Source: CAYLOP01 sp964385305 | GTDB taxonomy: Bacteria; Chloroflexota; Anaerolineae; Anaerolineales; E44-bin32 | Direction of reading: 5' to 3' | Assembly: GCA_964385305.1 (NCBI GenBank) | Contig: CAYLOP010000138.1 | Coordinates: 1 to 8,407, forward strand | DNA length: 8,407 bases | Shown here: piece after piece, positions 1 through 6,927 of the stretch | How positions within the stretch are numbered: position 1 is the first letter of the stretch | Layout: the number at the start of each line of letters is the position of its first letter | Made by a program: the position numbers and the translations under genes | The notes under the pieces: generated by a model | Database searches by the model: none | Told to the model about the DNA's origin: nothing | Seen by the model: the letters and a program-made list of their open reading frames with translations, nothing else

Positions 1-1595
1 TGCACGTTGCTGGTGTGATGAACTTCCTGCGTCTGGCAGAGAAGGCTGGCTGGCGGACTGTTTTCCTGGGACCTGCTACATCGATCGAGACGTTTTTGGC
101 TGCGGTAAAGCGCGAAGGCGCAGATCTTGTAGGCGTATCGTACCGCCTCACACCAGAGACCGGTGAACGTCTCCTGGGCCAATTTGCAGAGGCTGCTGAT
201 GAGATGCGGGAAGCGGGCGTCCGCTTCGTGTTTGGTGGAACACCGCCTGTGGCGGAGCGTGCAAGCGCGCTCGGTTTCTTCGAACGTGTATTCAATGGAA
301 ACCAGGCGGATGATGTTGTCCTATCTTATTTGCGCGGCCAGATCAAGCCAGCCACTACCGAGTCGGAGTACCCGCAAACGACTTTGGAACGCATTACTTG
401 GAAAGCGCCCTTTCCACTCCTCCGACACCACTTTGGCTTGCCAACCATCGAGGCAACGATCGATGGAATTCGGCAGATAGCACAAGCTGTTGTGTTGGAC
501 GTGATCTCCTTGGGCGTCGACCAAGATGCGCAGATGAACTTCTTCCACCCTGAACGGCAAGACCCAAGGGCGCGCGGCGCTGGGGGAGTGCCCGTGCGAT
601 CCGCAGAAGACTATCGCCTTCTTTACAAGGCAAGCCGCTTGGGGAATTTCCCTTTGATGCGAACTTACTCGGGTACGGATGATTTCATACGGCTGGCGGA
701 GATTTTTGTCGAAACCATTCGGAATGCATGGTGCGCGATTCCGCTCTTCTGGTTCAATCAGATGGATGGCCGCGGACCTTGGGACCTGGAAGGCTCGATC
801 CGCGAGCATCAGAAGGTGATGGCCTGGTATGGTGAGCGGACCATCCCGGTGGAGCTGAATGAACCGCATCATTGGGGAATGCGAGATGCGCCAGATGCGG
901 TCTGTGTTGCTTCGGCGTATCTATCCGCATACAACGCACGTGCCTTCGGTGTGCGAGATTACATCGCGCAGCTGATGTTCAACAGTCCACCGGGTCTATC
1001 CGATGCCATGGACCTCGCGAAGATGCTGGCCTGTATCATGATTATCGAACCGTTGCAGGGGGACGATTTCCGGATATGGCGCCAGACACGGACAGGTTTG
1101 CTGAGCTACCCGCTCGACCCGGCGGAGGCAAGAGCGCACCTCGCTGCAAGTGTGTATTTACAGATGGCAGTCGAGCCCCACATCGTCCACATTGTTGGAC
1201 ATACAGAAGCGCATCACGCCGCGACAGCAGATGATGTGGTGGAGGCTTGCGCCCTTGCCAGACGTGCCATCGCCAATGCAGTAAGAGGCGCGCCCGACAT
1301 GACCGAAGACTCGAATGTCAAGATGCGTATCGAGGAGCTGCTTCAAGAAGCTCAAGCGCTCCTGGACGCTATTCGATCGTTGGCGACGGCGGAGGTGGGC
1401 GATGCACTCACCGATCCCCGCACGCTTGCGCGGGCGGTTGGGCACGGAATCTTGGATGCTCCCCACCTGCGAAACAATGTTTTCGCACGCGGCAGCATCA
1501 AGACGATCATCGACGCACGCGGTGCGTGTGTATCGGTCGACCCAACGACTGGTACGCCTGTTTCTGAAGCAAAACGTCTTGCCTCCATACTGTAA
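1..1595 (+). CDS. Cobalamin-binding, mutase-like enzyme (5'-truncated by window edge)
   Basis: The gene starts upstream of the window. In the reading frame, codons at 3-14 read His-Val-Ala-Gly. This is the HxxG of the DxHxxG signature in which His ligates cobalt, so the GTG/ATG at 15-20 lies inside the B12 domain and cannot be the start. The rest of the Rossmann-type domain follows: SYRLT in place of the usual SxL segment (139-153) and the GG of RFVFGGTPP near 235, ending around codon 110. Roughly 410 residues remain, with alternating hydrophobic strands and helices (for example NEPHHWGMRD near 860 and AYNARAFGVRDYIAQLMFN near 930). I read these as a TIM barrel like the catalytic subunits of glutamate mutase-type enzymes. 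The domain is of mutase rather than methyltransferase style, but the substrate is unknown. It precedes an opine-dehydrogenase-like gene by 84 bp, probably in one operon. The B12-binding assignment is solid; the reaction is inference. Confidence 0.8.
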   Translation, partial: HVAGVMNFLRLAEKAGWRTVFLGPATSIETFLAAVKREGADLVGVSYRLTPETGERLLGQFAEAADEMREAGVRFVFGGTPPVAERASALGFFERVFNGNQADDVVLSYLRGQIKPATTESEYPQTTLERITWKAPFPLLRHHFGLPTIEATIDGIRQIAQAVVLDVISLGVDQDAQMNFFHPERQDPRARGAGGVPVRSAEDYRLLYKASRLGNFPLMRTYSGTDDFIRLAEIFVETIRNAWCAIPLFWFNQMDGRGPWDLEGSIREHQKVMAWYGERTIPVELNEPHHWGMRDAPDAVCVASAYLSAYNARAFGVRDYIAQLMFNSPPGLSDAMDLAKMLACIMIIEPLQGDDFRIWRQTRTGLLSYPLDPAEARAHLAASVYLQMAVEPHIVHIVGHTEAHHAATADDVVEACALARRAIANAVRGAPDMTEDSNVKMRIEELLQEAQALLDAIRSLATAEVGDALTDPRTLARAVGHGILDAPHLRNNVFARGSIKTIIDARGACVSVDPTTGTPVSEAKRLASIL

Positions 1596-1679
1596 GATAT
1601 CAAGCTGACAGCAAAGGTTTTCGAAGAGCAGGTTACCAGAAAGCTTATCTCGGGATGAATTCGTAGAGTAGGAGAGAAC

Positions 1680-2792
1680 ATGGCAAAGGACATAGCATTC
1701 ACGGTGATCGGTGCTGGTAATGGCGGTAAGGCGATGGCTGCCCATCTTTGCCTTAAGGGATTCTCTGTGACGCTTTATAACCGCACGGCGGAAAAGGTGG
1801 AGGCGATCAAAGAGTTAGGCGGGATACGGCTCGAGAGCTTTGAGGGCGGACCGCACGGCTTTGGCAAACTGAGGAGTGTCACCTCTGATATGGGTGAGGC
1901 GGTGGAGGGCGCGGATGTCATCAATGTGGTTGTGCCGTCATCTGCGCATGCCAGCGTTGCCACCACGATGTCGCCTTATCTAACCGATGGCCAGAATGTA
2001 ATCCTACATCCAGGAAGAACTGGCGGAGCCATTGAATTCCAGAAGGTACTCCACGATAAAGGCTGTAAAGCGGACATCACATTGGCCGAAGCGGAAACCT
2101 TCATCTATGCCAGCCGTTCTGAAGGTCCGGCGCTTGCGCGCATCTTTCGTATCAAGAATGCGGTCCCCTTGGCAGCGCTTCCCGCGAAGAGGACCAGCAA
2201 AGTACTAGGCATTCTCAAAGAAGCATATCCGGAATTCATCGACGGGCATAATGTGCTCAATACGGGCTTGAACAACATGGGCGCAATCTTCCATCCGGCC
2301 TTGATGCTCTTGAACGCCGGGCGGATCGAATCGACCGTTGGGGAGTTTCAATTCTATATTGAGGGTGTAACACCTTCGACCGCGCGTGTCCTGGAGGTTT
2401 TAGATCGCGAGCGTGTGACGGTGGCGGCTGCGATCGGCGTGCGTGCCCGAACCGCGATGGAATGGTTGAGAATGGCGTACAATGTATCCGGCAAGAATCT
2501 ATATGAGGCCATACAGGCTCAAGCCGGATATTATGGCATCATGGCGCCGCACAGCTTGAATCATCGCTACATCTTTGAAGATATCCCAATGAGCCTGGTG
2601 CCGATCGCTGCATTGGGCAGTCGCTATGGCGTTTCGGTGCGCGGCATCGAGAGCATCATTCGCCTGGCTTGTTTTGTGCATCAGACGGATTATTGGCGGC
2701 TTGGACGAACGCTGGATAAGTTGGGGGTAGAACGGCTGAGTGTGAGCGAGTTGACGCGTTTTGTGAACGAAGGTGGGGATCCTTATCTGTGA
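1680..2792 (+). CDS. NAD/NADP-dependent octopine/nopaline (opine) dehydrogenase family protein
   Basis: The 370-residue product has the two-domain layout of opine dehydrogenases. An N-terminal Rossmann fold carries GAGNGG at residues 11-16, and strand 2 ends in LYNRTAEK (32-39), where Arg after Asn would favour NADP(H). NVVVPSSAH (82-90) and LHPGRTGG (109-116) complete the nucleotide domain. The helical C-terminal domain has NNMGAIFHP (198-206) with the conserved His205 expected to act in catalysis, and the family-typical DIPMSLVPIAALGSRYGV (301-318). Known members reduce the imine formed between an amino acid and a 2-oxo acid, or run the reverse reaction; the substrate here cannot be read. 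Length fits the family (about 360-400). The ATG is preceded by AGGAGAG at 1670-1676. The stop overlaps the next gene's GTG start, implying translational coupling. Upstream lies a B12 enzyme, so the dehydrogenase may act on that enzyme's substrate or product. Confidence 0.88.
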   Translation: MAKDIAFTVIGAGNGGKAMAAHLCLKGFSVTLYNRTAEKVEAIKELGGIRLESFEGGPHGFGKLRSVTSDMGEAVEGADVINVVVPSSAHASVATTMSPYLTDGQNVILHPGRTGGAIEFQKVLHDKGCKADITLAEAETFIYASRSEGPALARIFRIKNAVPLAALPAKRTSKVLGILKEAYPEFIDGHNVLNTGLNNMGAIFHPALMLLNAGRIESTVGEFQFYIEGVTPSTARVLEVLDRERVTVAAAIGVRARTAMEWLRMAYNVSGKNLYEAIQAQAGYYGIMAPHSLNHRYIFEDIPMSLVPIAALGSRYGVSVRGIESIIRLACFVHQTDYWRLGRTLDKLGVERLSVSELTRFVNEGGDPYL

Positions 2793-4006
2793 ATAGATCT
2801 CGTGTGTGTTTCTTGATGATCGCGTTCATCGGTATGGCTGTCGGGTGCCGTGGTGAGGCCGCCACAAAAGCGGCACATACCCTTTCCGCCCCTATTCCAA
2901 CACCAATTGATGACGTCAAACTCGCATTGTCGACGAAAATCGAGGATCCTCGCGAAGCGCGGCATGAAACCGAAAAGGAAGTGTTCACGATCGAAGCAAC
3001 GGTGTGGACGGCCGAACCACGTCTCCCAATTCTCACCTACCATCGGTTTCTCCCGGACACTTACGACCACTCCACGAATGTCAAGATGCGCCTGGGGGAT
3101 TTTCGCCTTCACCTGGAGAGCCTCTACGAAAGCGGGTATTCGCTGATTTCATTAGGCGACTGGTTGGCGTGGGATCTCCAAGTTCCCCCGGGTCGGCGAC
3201 CGCTCGTACTCACCATCGATGATGCATTTTTTGCGGATCAGATATCGTTGACAGAAGCTGGGGAACCATCGCCGGATTCTGGGATCGGTGTTCTCTGGCA
3301 ATTCTCGCAAGAGCATCCCGATTTTGGGTTTACTGTAGCGCTTTTTCCCAATTTAGGCGATAAGCTCTATCTGGGTGGCGAGGATGCCTTGGCACATGTC
3401 ATCGTTTGGTGCATTGAGCATAATGCTATCCCCTACAACCATTTCTACATGCACCCGCGTTTAGATCTGACAACAGCTCGAGGGATCACATGGGAAGCTC
3501 GTATGAACGACCGTTATCTGCGAGAGCTGCTGCGTGGGGCGGGGAGGGAAGACCTGATCTCGGCTTTGGGGAATATATTCGCCCTGCCGTACGGCGTATG
3601 GCCCGATACACAATCTGGACGAGACGCAATGCTCTCGTATATCAACCCGGAGGGTGTTGGGGTGCAAGGCGTGCTTGAGGTGGATTTTGCCGTACGGGCG
3701 CAGTTTGCGGCGCCGCCCTATGCGCCGGGATTCGATCCGTTGCACCTGCCGCGTATCGTCGGCACACAGGAGGCGATCAATCTGTTGGTGGCTGAGCGCC
3801 TACATTTCCCGGAAGCATCAGCGTGCTTCCTTGAATCGATTACTCTGGAAATTCTCGCAGATCCAAAGACCCTACAACAAACACTCCTCATAGCACACAA
3901 CCAAGAGAGATGCCCGCCAGGCGTTTATGCCTTTGAAGGATACTTATTTAACGTGGATGATGATTCGTCAACATTGATATATTCTCATTTACCTCTATCC
4001 GAGTAA
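2789..4006 (+). CDS. Lipoprotein with polysaccharide deacetylase (NodB/CE4-like) domain
   Basis: The predicted product has 405 residues. The N-terminus is a lipoprotein signal: basic MNRSR, a hydrophobic stretch, then AVG-Cys20, so the mature protein should be lipid-anchored outside the membrane. PILTYHRF (80-87) opens a deacetylase-type barrel. LTIDDAFFADQ (141-151) stands where CE4 enzymes have TFDDG, with Asp144/Asp145 as catalytic base and metal ligand. NHFYMHPRLD (217-226) supplies the HxxxH metal pair, His218 and His222. LPYG (266-269) matches motif 3 without its usual Arg. Known relatives remove N- or O-acetyl groups from glycans such as peptidoglycan or chitin oligomers; the substrate here is unknown. 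About 65 residues after position 340, with Cys346 and Cys375, form an extension I do not recognise. The GTG start shares GTGA with the upstream stop, so translation is probably coupled. With the metal triad intact, an active enzyme is likely. Confidence 0.82.
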   Translation: MNRSRVCFLMIAFIGMAVGCRGEAATKAAHTLSAPIPTPIDDVKLALSTKIEDPREARHETEKEVFTIEATVWTAEPRLPILTYHRFLPDTYDHSTNVKMRLGDFRLHLESLYESGYSLISLGDWLAWDLQVPPGRRPLVLTIDDAFFADQISLTEAGEPSPDSGIGVLWQFSQEHPDFGFTVALFPNLGDKLYLGGEDALAHVIVWCIEHNAIPYNHFYMHPRLDLTTARGITWEARMNDRYLRELLRGAGREDLISALGNIFALPYGVWPDTQSGRDAMLSYINPEGVGVQGVLEVDFAVRAQFAAPPYAPGFDPLHLPRIVGTQEAINLLVAERLHFPEASACFLESITLEILADPKTLQQTLLIAHNQERCPPGVYAFEGYLFNVDDDSSTLIYSHLPLSE

Positions 4007-4123
4007 GGGGATGGGGAGTTTGCCAGCTTGAGTAGCCGCGAATGCGGTATGTCGAGTCCACTGATGCGAGTGATTTACTCTCCGTTGCGAAAGCAGTAAG
4101 CTTAATTACCACTATTGGGGAAT
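4007..4123. other. Short 3' spacer before the terminator
   Basis: No reading frame with a ribosome-binding site is visible. The only structure is a small CCGC-GAAT-GCGG hairpin near 4037-4048. The stretch looks like the 3' untranslated end of the left operon. Confidence 0.6.
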
Positions 4124-4156
4124 AAAAAGAGGCCGGGGGTTCCCAGCCTCTTTTTT
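4124..4156. terminator. Bidirectional intrinsic terminator between convergent genes
   Basis: AAAAAGAGGC (4124-4133) pairs perfectly with GCCTCTTTTT (4146-4155). Inside, GGG (4135-4137) can pair with CCC (4142-4144) around a 4-base loop, after one C/A mismatch. The stem is flanked by T-runs on both strands: T4151-4156 for the + operon, and the complement of A4124-4128 for the - strand gene. It should stop transcripts of both the deacetylase gene and the peptide-binding protein gene, which ends only 5 bp away. Confidence 0.9.
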
Positions 4157-4160
4157 GAAC

Positions 4161-5900
4161 TTAGCGAGCGGCGGTTTTAGCGTCCCAATCAATCGACCAA
4201 AGCCAGAAGTTGTTGCCCGATAGGCTGTCGTGATAGCGCGTGAGGTATGGTTTGTCCATCGCCATCGTTGTGTAGAAGTAGATCGGGATGATGGCTGCCA
4301 TGTCCTCGTTGAACATCTTCTCTGCCCGGTTGTATAGGTCTTTACGCACCGCAGGATCTTGCTCGACCTGTGCCTGTTTGAGAATGTCGTCAAACTCGTC
4401 GGTTTCAATCTCCTGGCAGACGTCGTCCACGCAGTTGCGGCGCAGTCTGTTGGCGCCCTCGGTGGAATGGAACACTTCGTAGAGCCAGTTGTTCTCATCC
4501 GGGTAATCGGCGCACCAGCCCATTCGCCAGATGTGCGGCATGTCCTCCAAGGGTGTCTCTTTGTTCAAGTGGGTCAGATAGACTTTAAACTCCTGATTGG
4601 AGAGTGAGACTTTGATGCCGAGGTTGTCAACCCACATTTGCTGGATGGCAGCCAGGATTTTGGCATGACCTTCGCTCGTGTTGAACATCCCTTCGAGATT
4701 GAGGTCGTCGACCGTTAACCCTTTTTCATCCAGGTATTCCTGCAGCAGCGCGCGAGCGGCTTCCGGGTCATAGGGCAGGCCGACCTCACCATGGTCGGGC
4801 GCGCCAAAGATCAACCCCGGGATTGCAAACTGGCCAGCTGGGATTTGACCACCCTTCAGCACATTTTCAACGATCGCTACTTTGTCGATCGACATAGCTA
4901 AAGCCTTCCGAACCCGCACATCGTTCACATGGTTTTTGTTTAGGGTGAAGGCCAGATAGTAGGTGCATGTCCCCGGCGCGCTGAGATACTCCTGACTGAG
5001 CACGGGGTCGCTCTTGATGCGATCGATCTCGCCGAGCGGTGCTGCGGTGGTGTCTAGCTCGCCGTTCTCGTACATGGCGAAGGCTGTCGAGTCCTCGACG
5101 ATCATCACACCATGAACCTCATCGATCTGAACATCCTCTGCCATGGGGAAGTACGGGTTCTTCTTCAGCGTCAGCGAGCTGCCGTGGATCCACTCAGACA
5201 TCACATAAGCGCCGCATGTTACGATCGTGCCGGGCGCGACCCACTTGTCGCCGCCCGTTTCGATCGTCCAGGATGGAACAGGGTATGCGGTTGCCATGGA
5301 GACGATGGCGGGGAAGAAGCCAGCAGGATATTCGAGTGTGAACTCGATCGTCGATTTGTCCAGCGCTTTAACGCCGAGATCGTCGACGGTATAGCCCTCA
5401 TCGCCCGAGTTCACAGGGATGGCGTTCTTGATGCTATAGAGGATGTAACCATAGGTTGAACCGGTTGGAGGATCAAGGGCACGCTTGACGGCGTATTCCA
5501 CATCATAGGCGTTCACGAAACGCTGATTTCCATCGGCACCGTAGACCAGTTCAATCCCTGCTGTGCCGGTGTTGTAGAACACCCACGGGATATCATCACG
5601 CAGTTTGAAGGTATAGGTGAGACCATCTGCTGACGCTGTCCATTCTGTGGCCAGATAGGGCATGATCTCATGCGTTACCGGGTCGAAACGGGTCAGCCCC
5701 ACGAACAGGTTGTTTGCCAGGTCGTGAGAGGTCGTGTCCGTGATGAGGGCGGGATCAGCGGTGGGTGGTTCTGTGCCCCAGTTATAGTCCAACGTCACGG
5801 GTTCGGCTGAAGTTTCAGGTGCGCCACTTCCACCGCATGCAGCAAGCAACATGCTCGCAGCGACTAGGAGCGAAACGGCAAAAAGTGTTTTAGATTTCAT
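4161..5900 (-). CDS. ABC transporter substrate-binding lipoprotein, family 5 (OppA/DppA-type)
   Basis: The 579-residue product begins MKSK, has a hydrophobic stretch and a clear LLAAC lipobox, giving lipidated Cys22, then a Gly/Ser/Pro-rich linker (23-35) before the mature domain. Family 5 features follow in order: PYLATEWTASADGLTYTFKLRD (81-102), the NAYDVEYAVKRALDP segment (130-144), the VNDVRVRKALAMSIDK signature (325-340) followed by GGQIPAGQF, MGWCADYPDENNWL (460-473), and the C-terminal AIIPIYFY strand (536-543). The usual role is capturing oligopeptides or other organic solutes outside the membrane for an ABC importer. No permease or ATPase gene is adjacent, so it must serve a system encoded elsewhere. 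Cys229, Cys312, Cys463, Cys490 and Cys495 are more cysteines than I would expect; disulfides are possible. AGGAG (5912-5916) lies 11 bases before ATG, a long spacing; GAAGAG is nearer. The gene looks monocistronic before its terminator. Confidence 0.93.
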   Translation of the reverse strand: MKSKTLFAVSLLVAASMLLAACGGSGAPETSAEPVTLDYNWGTEPPTADPALITDTTSHDLANNLFVGLTRFDPVTHEIMPYLATEWTASADGLTYTFKLRDDIPWVFYNTGTAGIELVYGADGNQRFVNAYDVEYAVKRALDPPTGSTYGYILYSIKNAIPVNSGDEGYTVDDLGVKALDKSTIEFTLEYPAGFFPAIVSMATAYPVPSWTIETGGDKWVAPGTIVTCGAYVMSEWIHGSSLTLKKNPYFPMAEDVQIDEVHGVMIVEDSTAFAMYENGELDTTAAPLGEIDRIKSDPVLSQEYLSAPGTCTYYLAFTLNKNHVNDVRVRKALAMSIDKVAIVENVLKGGQIPAGQFAIPGLIFGAPDHGEVGLPYDPEAARALLQEYLDEKGLTVDDLNLEGMFNTSEGHAKILAAIQQMWVDNLGIKVSLSNQEFKVYLTHLNKETPLEDMPHIWRMGWCADYPDENNWLYEVFHSTEGANRLRRNCVDDVCQEIETDEFDDILKQAQVEQDPAVRKDLYNRAEKMFNEDMAAIIPIYFYTTMAMDKPYLTRYHDSLSGNNFWLWSIDWDAKTAAR

Positions 5901-5914
5901 TTTTATCTCTTCTC

Positions 5915-6037
5915 CTCAAAGTTTGAGAGTTGGCCAGTATCCATCAGAATCTATCCTGTGCGTTCTGGAATTGCCTCACCTCCTTTCGAATATCTACTAT
6001 TATTTTGAGAGGGAATTCCGGATCTCGTATCCTCAAA
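5915..6037. promoter_or_regulatory. Cluster of TTTGAG/CTCAAA half-sites, possible operator
   Basis: A dyad, CTCAAA-G-TTTGAG, sits at 5915-5927 and overlaps the ribosome-binding region. A second pair, TTTGAG at 6004-6009 and CTCAAA at 6032-6037, extends to 7 bp as TTTTGAG/CTCAAAA. That makes four copies of one hexamer, in two inverted pairs, within about 125 bp upstream of a transporter gene. A regulator-binding role is inference; the pairs could also form RNA hairpins that control ribosome access. Confidence 0.35.
5976..5986 (-). promoter_or_regulatory. Orphan perfect Shine-Dalgarno sequence
   Basis: On the - strand the bases read AAAGGAGGTGA, complementary to the full 3' tail of bacterial 16S rRNA. 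It lies about 75 nt upstream of the binding-protein start. The only frame close by is GTG at the end of the motif, giving about 11 codons before TGA, with the start inside the Shine-Dalgarno itself. It could be a ribosome standby or stabilising site, a leader-peptide signal, or the remnant of a lost gene. Confidence 0.4.
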
Positions 6038-6067
6038 AATCAGTCGTGGGGCCTTTGAAATAAGGTG

Positions 6068-6112
6068 CCTCCCCACCGGACGGAGTGCTCGGCCGGTGTC
6101 CCGGTGGGAAGG
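6068..6112. other. GC-rich imperfect hairpin downstream of the ParB-like gene
   Basis: The left arm 6068-6079 pairs with 6101-6112: 11 of 12 pairs, with one C/A mismatch and the core CCCACCGG/CCGGTGGG. The loop is 21 nt. A competing pairing joins CACCGG (6074-6079) to CCGGTG (6093-6098). Neither strand has a proper T-run after the stem, so it is not a classical terminator. It may protect the 3' end of the ParB-like mRNA or be a switchable leader element of the binding-protein gene. Confidence 0.4.
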
Positions 6113-6170
6113 CGTTGGAAGGAGATGAATTTCAAATGAGGCTTGAATCATGTTTATGGGCTGGATACAG

Positions 6171-6785
6171 TTACAATCGGTGAAAGGATTCCGGTGTACC
6201 TTTTATTAAGTCGTTCGAGATTTGTGTATGTGCAGCGATTTCCTCCTTGTCTGGTGTCCTATGCGTTTCGGCATCATCGTGAAGGGCTAAGCTGGTGACA
6301 TATGCCTGCATTGCACGCACACCGTTTGCCCTGGCAACAGATATTTGATATTTGCCAGTCTGGACAAAATACCCGCGTGGCGTGTGGATTAATTCAATAG
6401 GAGGTTCGGTCTTGCCTAATTGTTTCCCGATGGCTACATGTAGCCATCGGGATTTATCGTGAGAAGGGGTTGGATAAAAAGCTCTATCAAATTCGTTGCA
6501 TGGACTTTCACAGCCTATGATTTGATCGATGAGTACGTTTTGGATACCAACGTAACGCCAGCTAGAAACACTCACCCTCGCATTCAGTTGATCCAGGATG
6601 AGTAGCCGATGATCAGAACCCATGAGGAAAGACCAGGTTCGTCTTAGCCATCCAAGGAAACGAGCCTTCCAATAGAGGGGCATCACAGTTCTCTGTGTTC
6701 TCTTGAACCGTTCCCCATAAGGTGGCCAAGATGCCAGATTGTTTTTATTTTCAAACGAGGGTGATTGTGCATTAGGTGTAGACAT
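6171..6785 (-). CDS. ParB-like nuclease-fold protein with degenerate signature
   Basis: I chose the ATG at 6785, giving 204 residues. GAGGAAGG directly precedes it, while the longest open frame's ATG at 6929 lacks a ribosome site and overlaps a -10-like box. Residues are numbered from the chosen start. The N-terminal 60 residues are basic and aromatic (YWKARFLGWLRRTWSF). IQNVLIDQIIG (81-91), EFDRAFYP (98-105), RWLHVAIG (113-120), PPIELIHTPRGYFVQTG (128-144) and ISVARANGVRAMQAYVT (148-164) follow the order of ParB/sulfiredoxin-fold proteins. Related proteins, as I recall them, read DGHHR where this one has TGKYQ (143-147, bases 6345-6359), so the histidines and arginine expected for nucleotide handling are missing. 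The fold call rests on remembered family patterns. DNA binding or partition is not shown, and no ParA lies nearby. A perfect 28-bp palindrome sits in the coding region. The protein may be a non-enzymatic derivative. Confidence 0.62.
   Translation of the reverse strand: MSTPNAQSPSFENKNNLASWPPYGERFKRTQRTVMPLYWKARFLGWLRRTWSFLMGSDHRLLILDQLNARVSVSSWRYVGIQNVLIDQIIGCESPCNEFDRAFYPTPSHDKSRWLHVAIGKQLGKTEPPIELIHTPRGYFVQTGKYQISVARANGVRAMQAYVTSLALHDDAETHRTPDKEEIAAHTQISNDLIKGTPESFHRL
6425..6452. repeat. Perfect 28-bp palindrome inside the ParB-like gene
   Basis: The half-site TCCCGATGGCTACA (6425-6438) is followed immediately by its exact reverse complement (6439-6452), with no loop and no mismatch. It encodes Ser-Arg-Trp-Leu-His-Val-Ala-Ile-Gly on the - strand. 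A perfect 28-bp palindrome is expected by chance about 3 times in 100,000 windows of this size. It could be a binding site for a dimeric protein, possibly the product of its own gene, or a transcript hairpin. Confidence 0.75.
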
Positions 6786-6927
6786 CCTTCCTCGCATCAG
6801 ACTACAAGGCAGCGTGATCATGTTCCCGAAGTTCGTAAAAAAACCGTTCCCTCGTGCTGTTGCGTGCAGAGAGGCCAAATAGGGCGGGATTGGCCGCATC
6901 CGGCTATCATGTTCTGGCGAAAACCGC

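Larger units (their letters stand above)
5901..6170 (-). promoter_or_regulatory. Leader/upstream region of the peptide-binding protein gene
   Basis: These 270 bp separate the ParB-like stop from the binding-protein start on the same strand. I find no gene. The region holds four TTTGAG/CTCAAA half-sites, an orphan perfect Shine-Dalgarno sequence and a GC-rich hairpin, each listed separately. No -35/-10 pair is convincing. TAGATA and AAATAAT sequences near 5990-6005 (read on the - strand) are the best -10 candidates, without a good -35 box. Confidence 0.5.

Noticed and set aside
15..20. GTG/ATG as the true start of the first gene
   Set aside because: The HxxG cobalt-binding motif is encoded in frame upstream at 3-14, and no stop codon separates it from the rest.
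2941..2952. 12-bp palindrome CGAGGATCCTCG in the deacetylase gene
   Set aside because: One or two 12-bp palindromes are expected by chance in a window this size.
5970..5990. Possible 3' end of a 16S rRNA gene on the + strand
   Set aside because: Only TCACCTCCTTTC matches; the conserved rRNA bases just upstream are absent. It is better read as a Shine-Dalgarno on the - strand.
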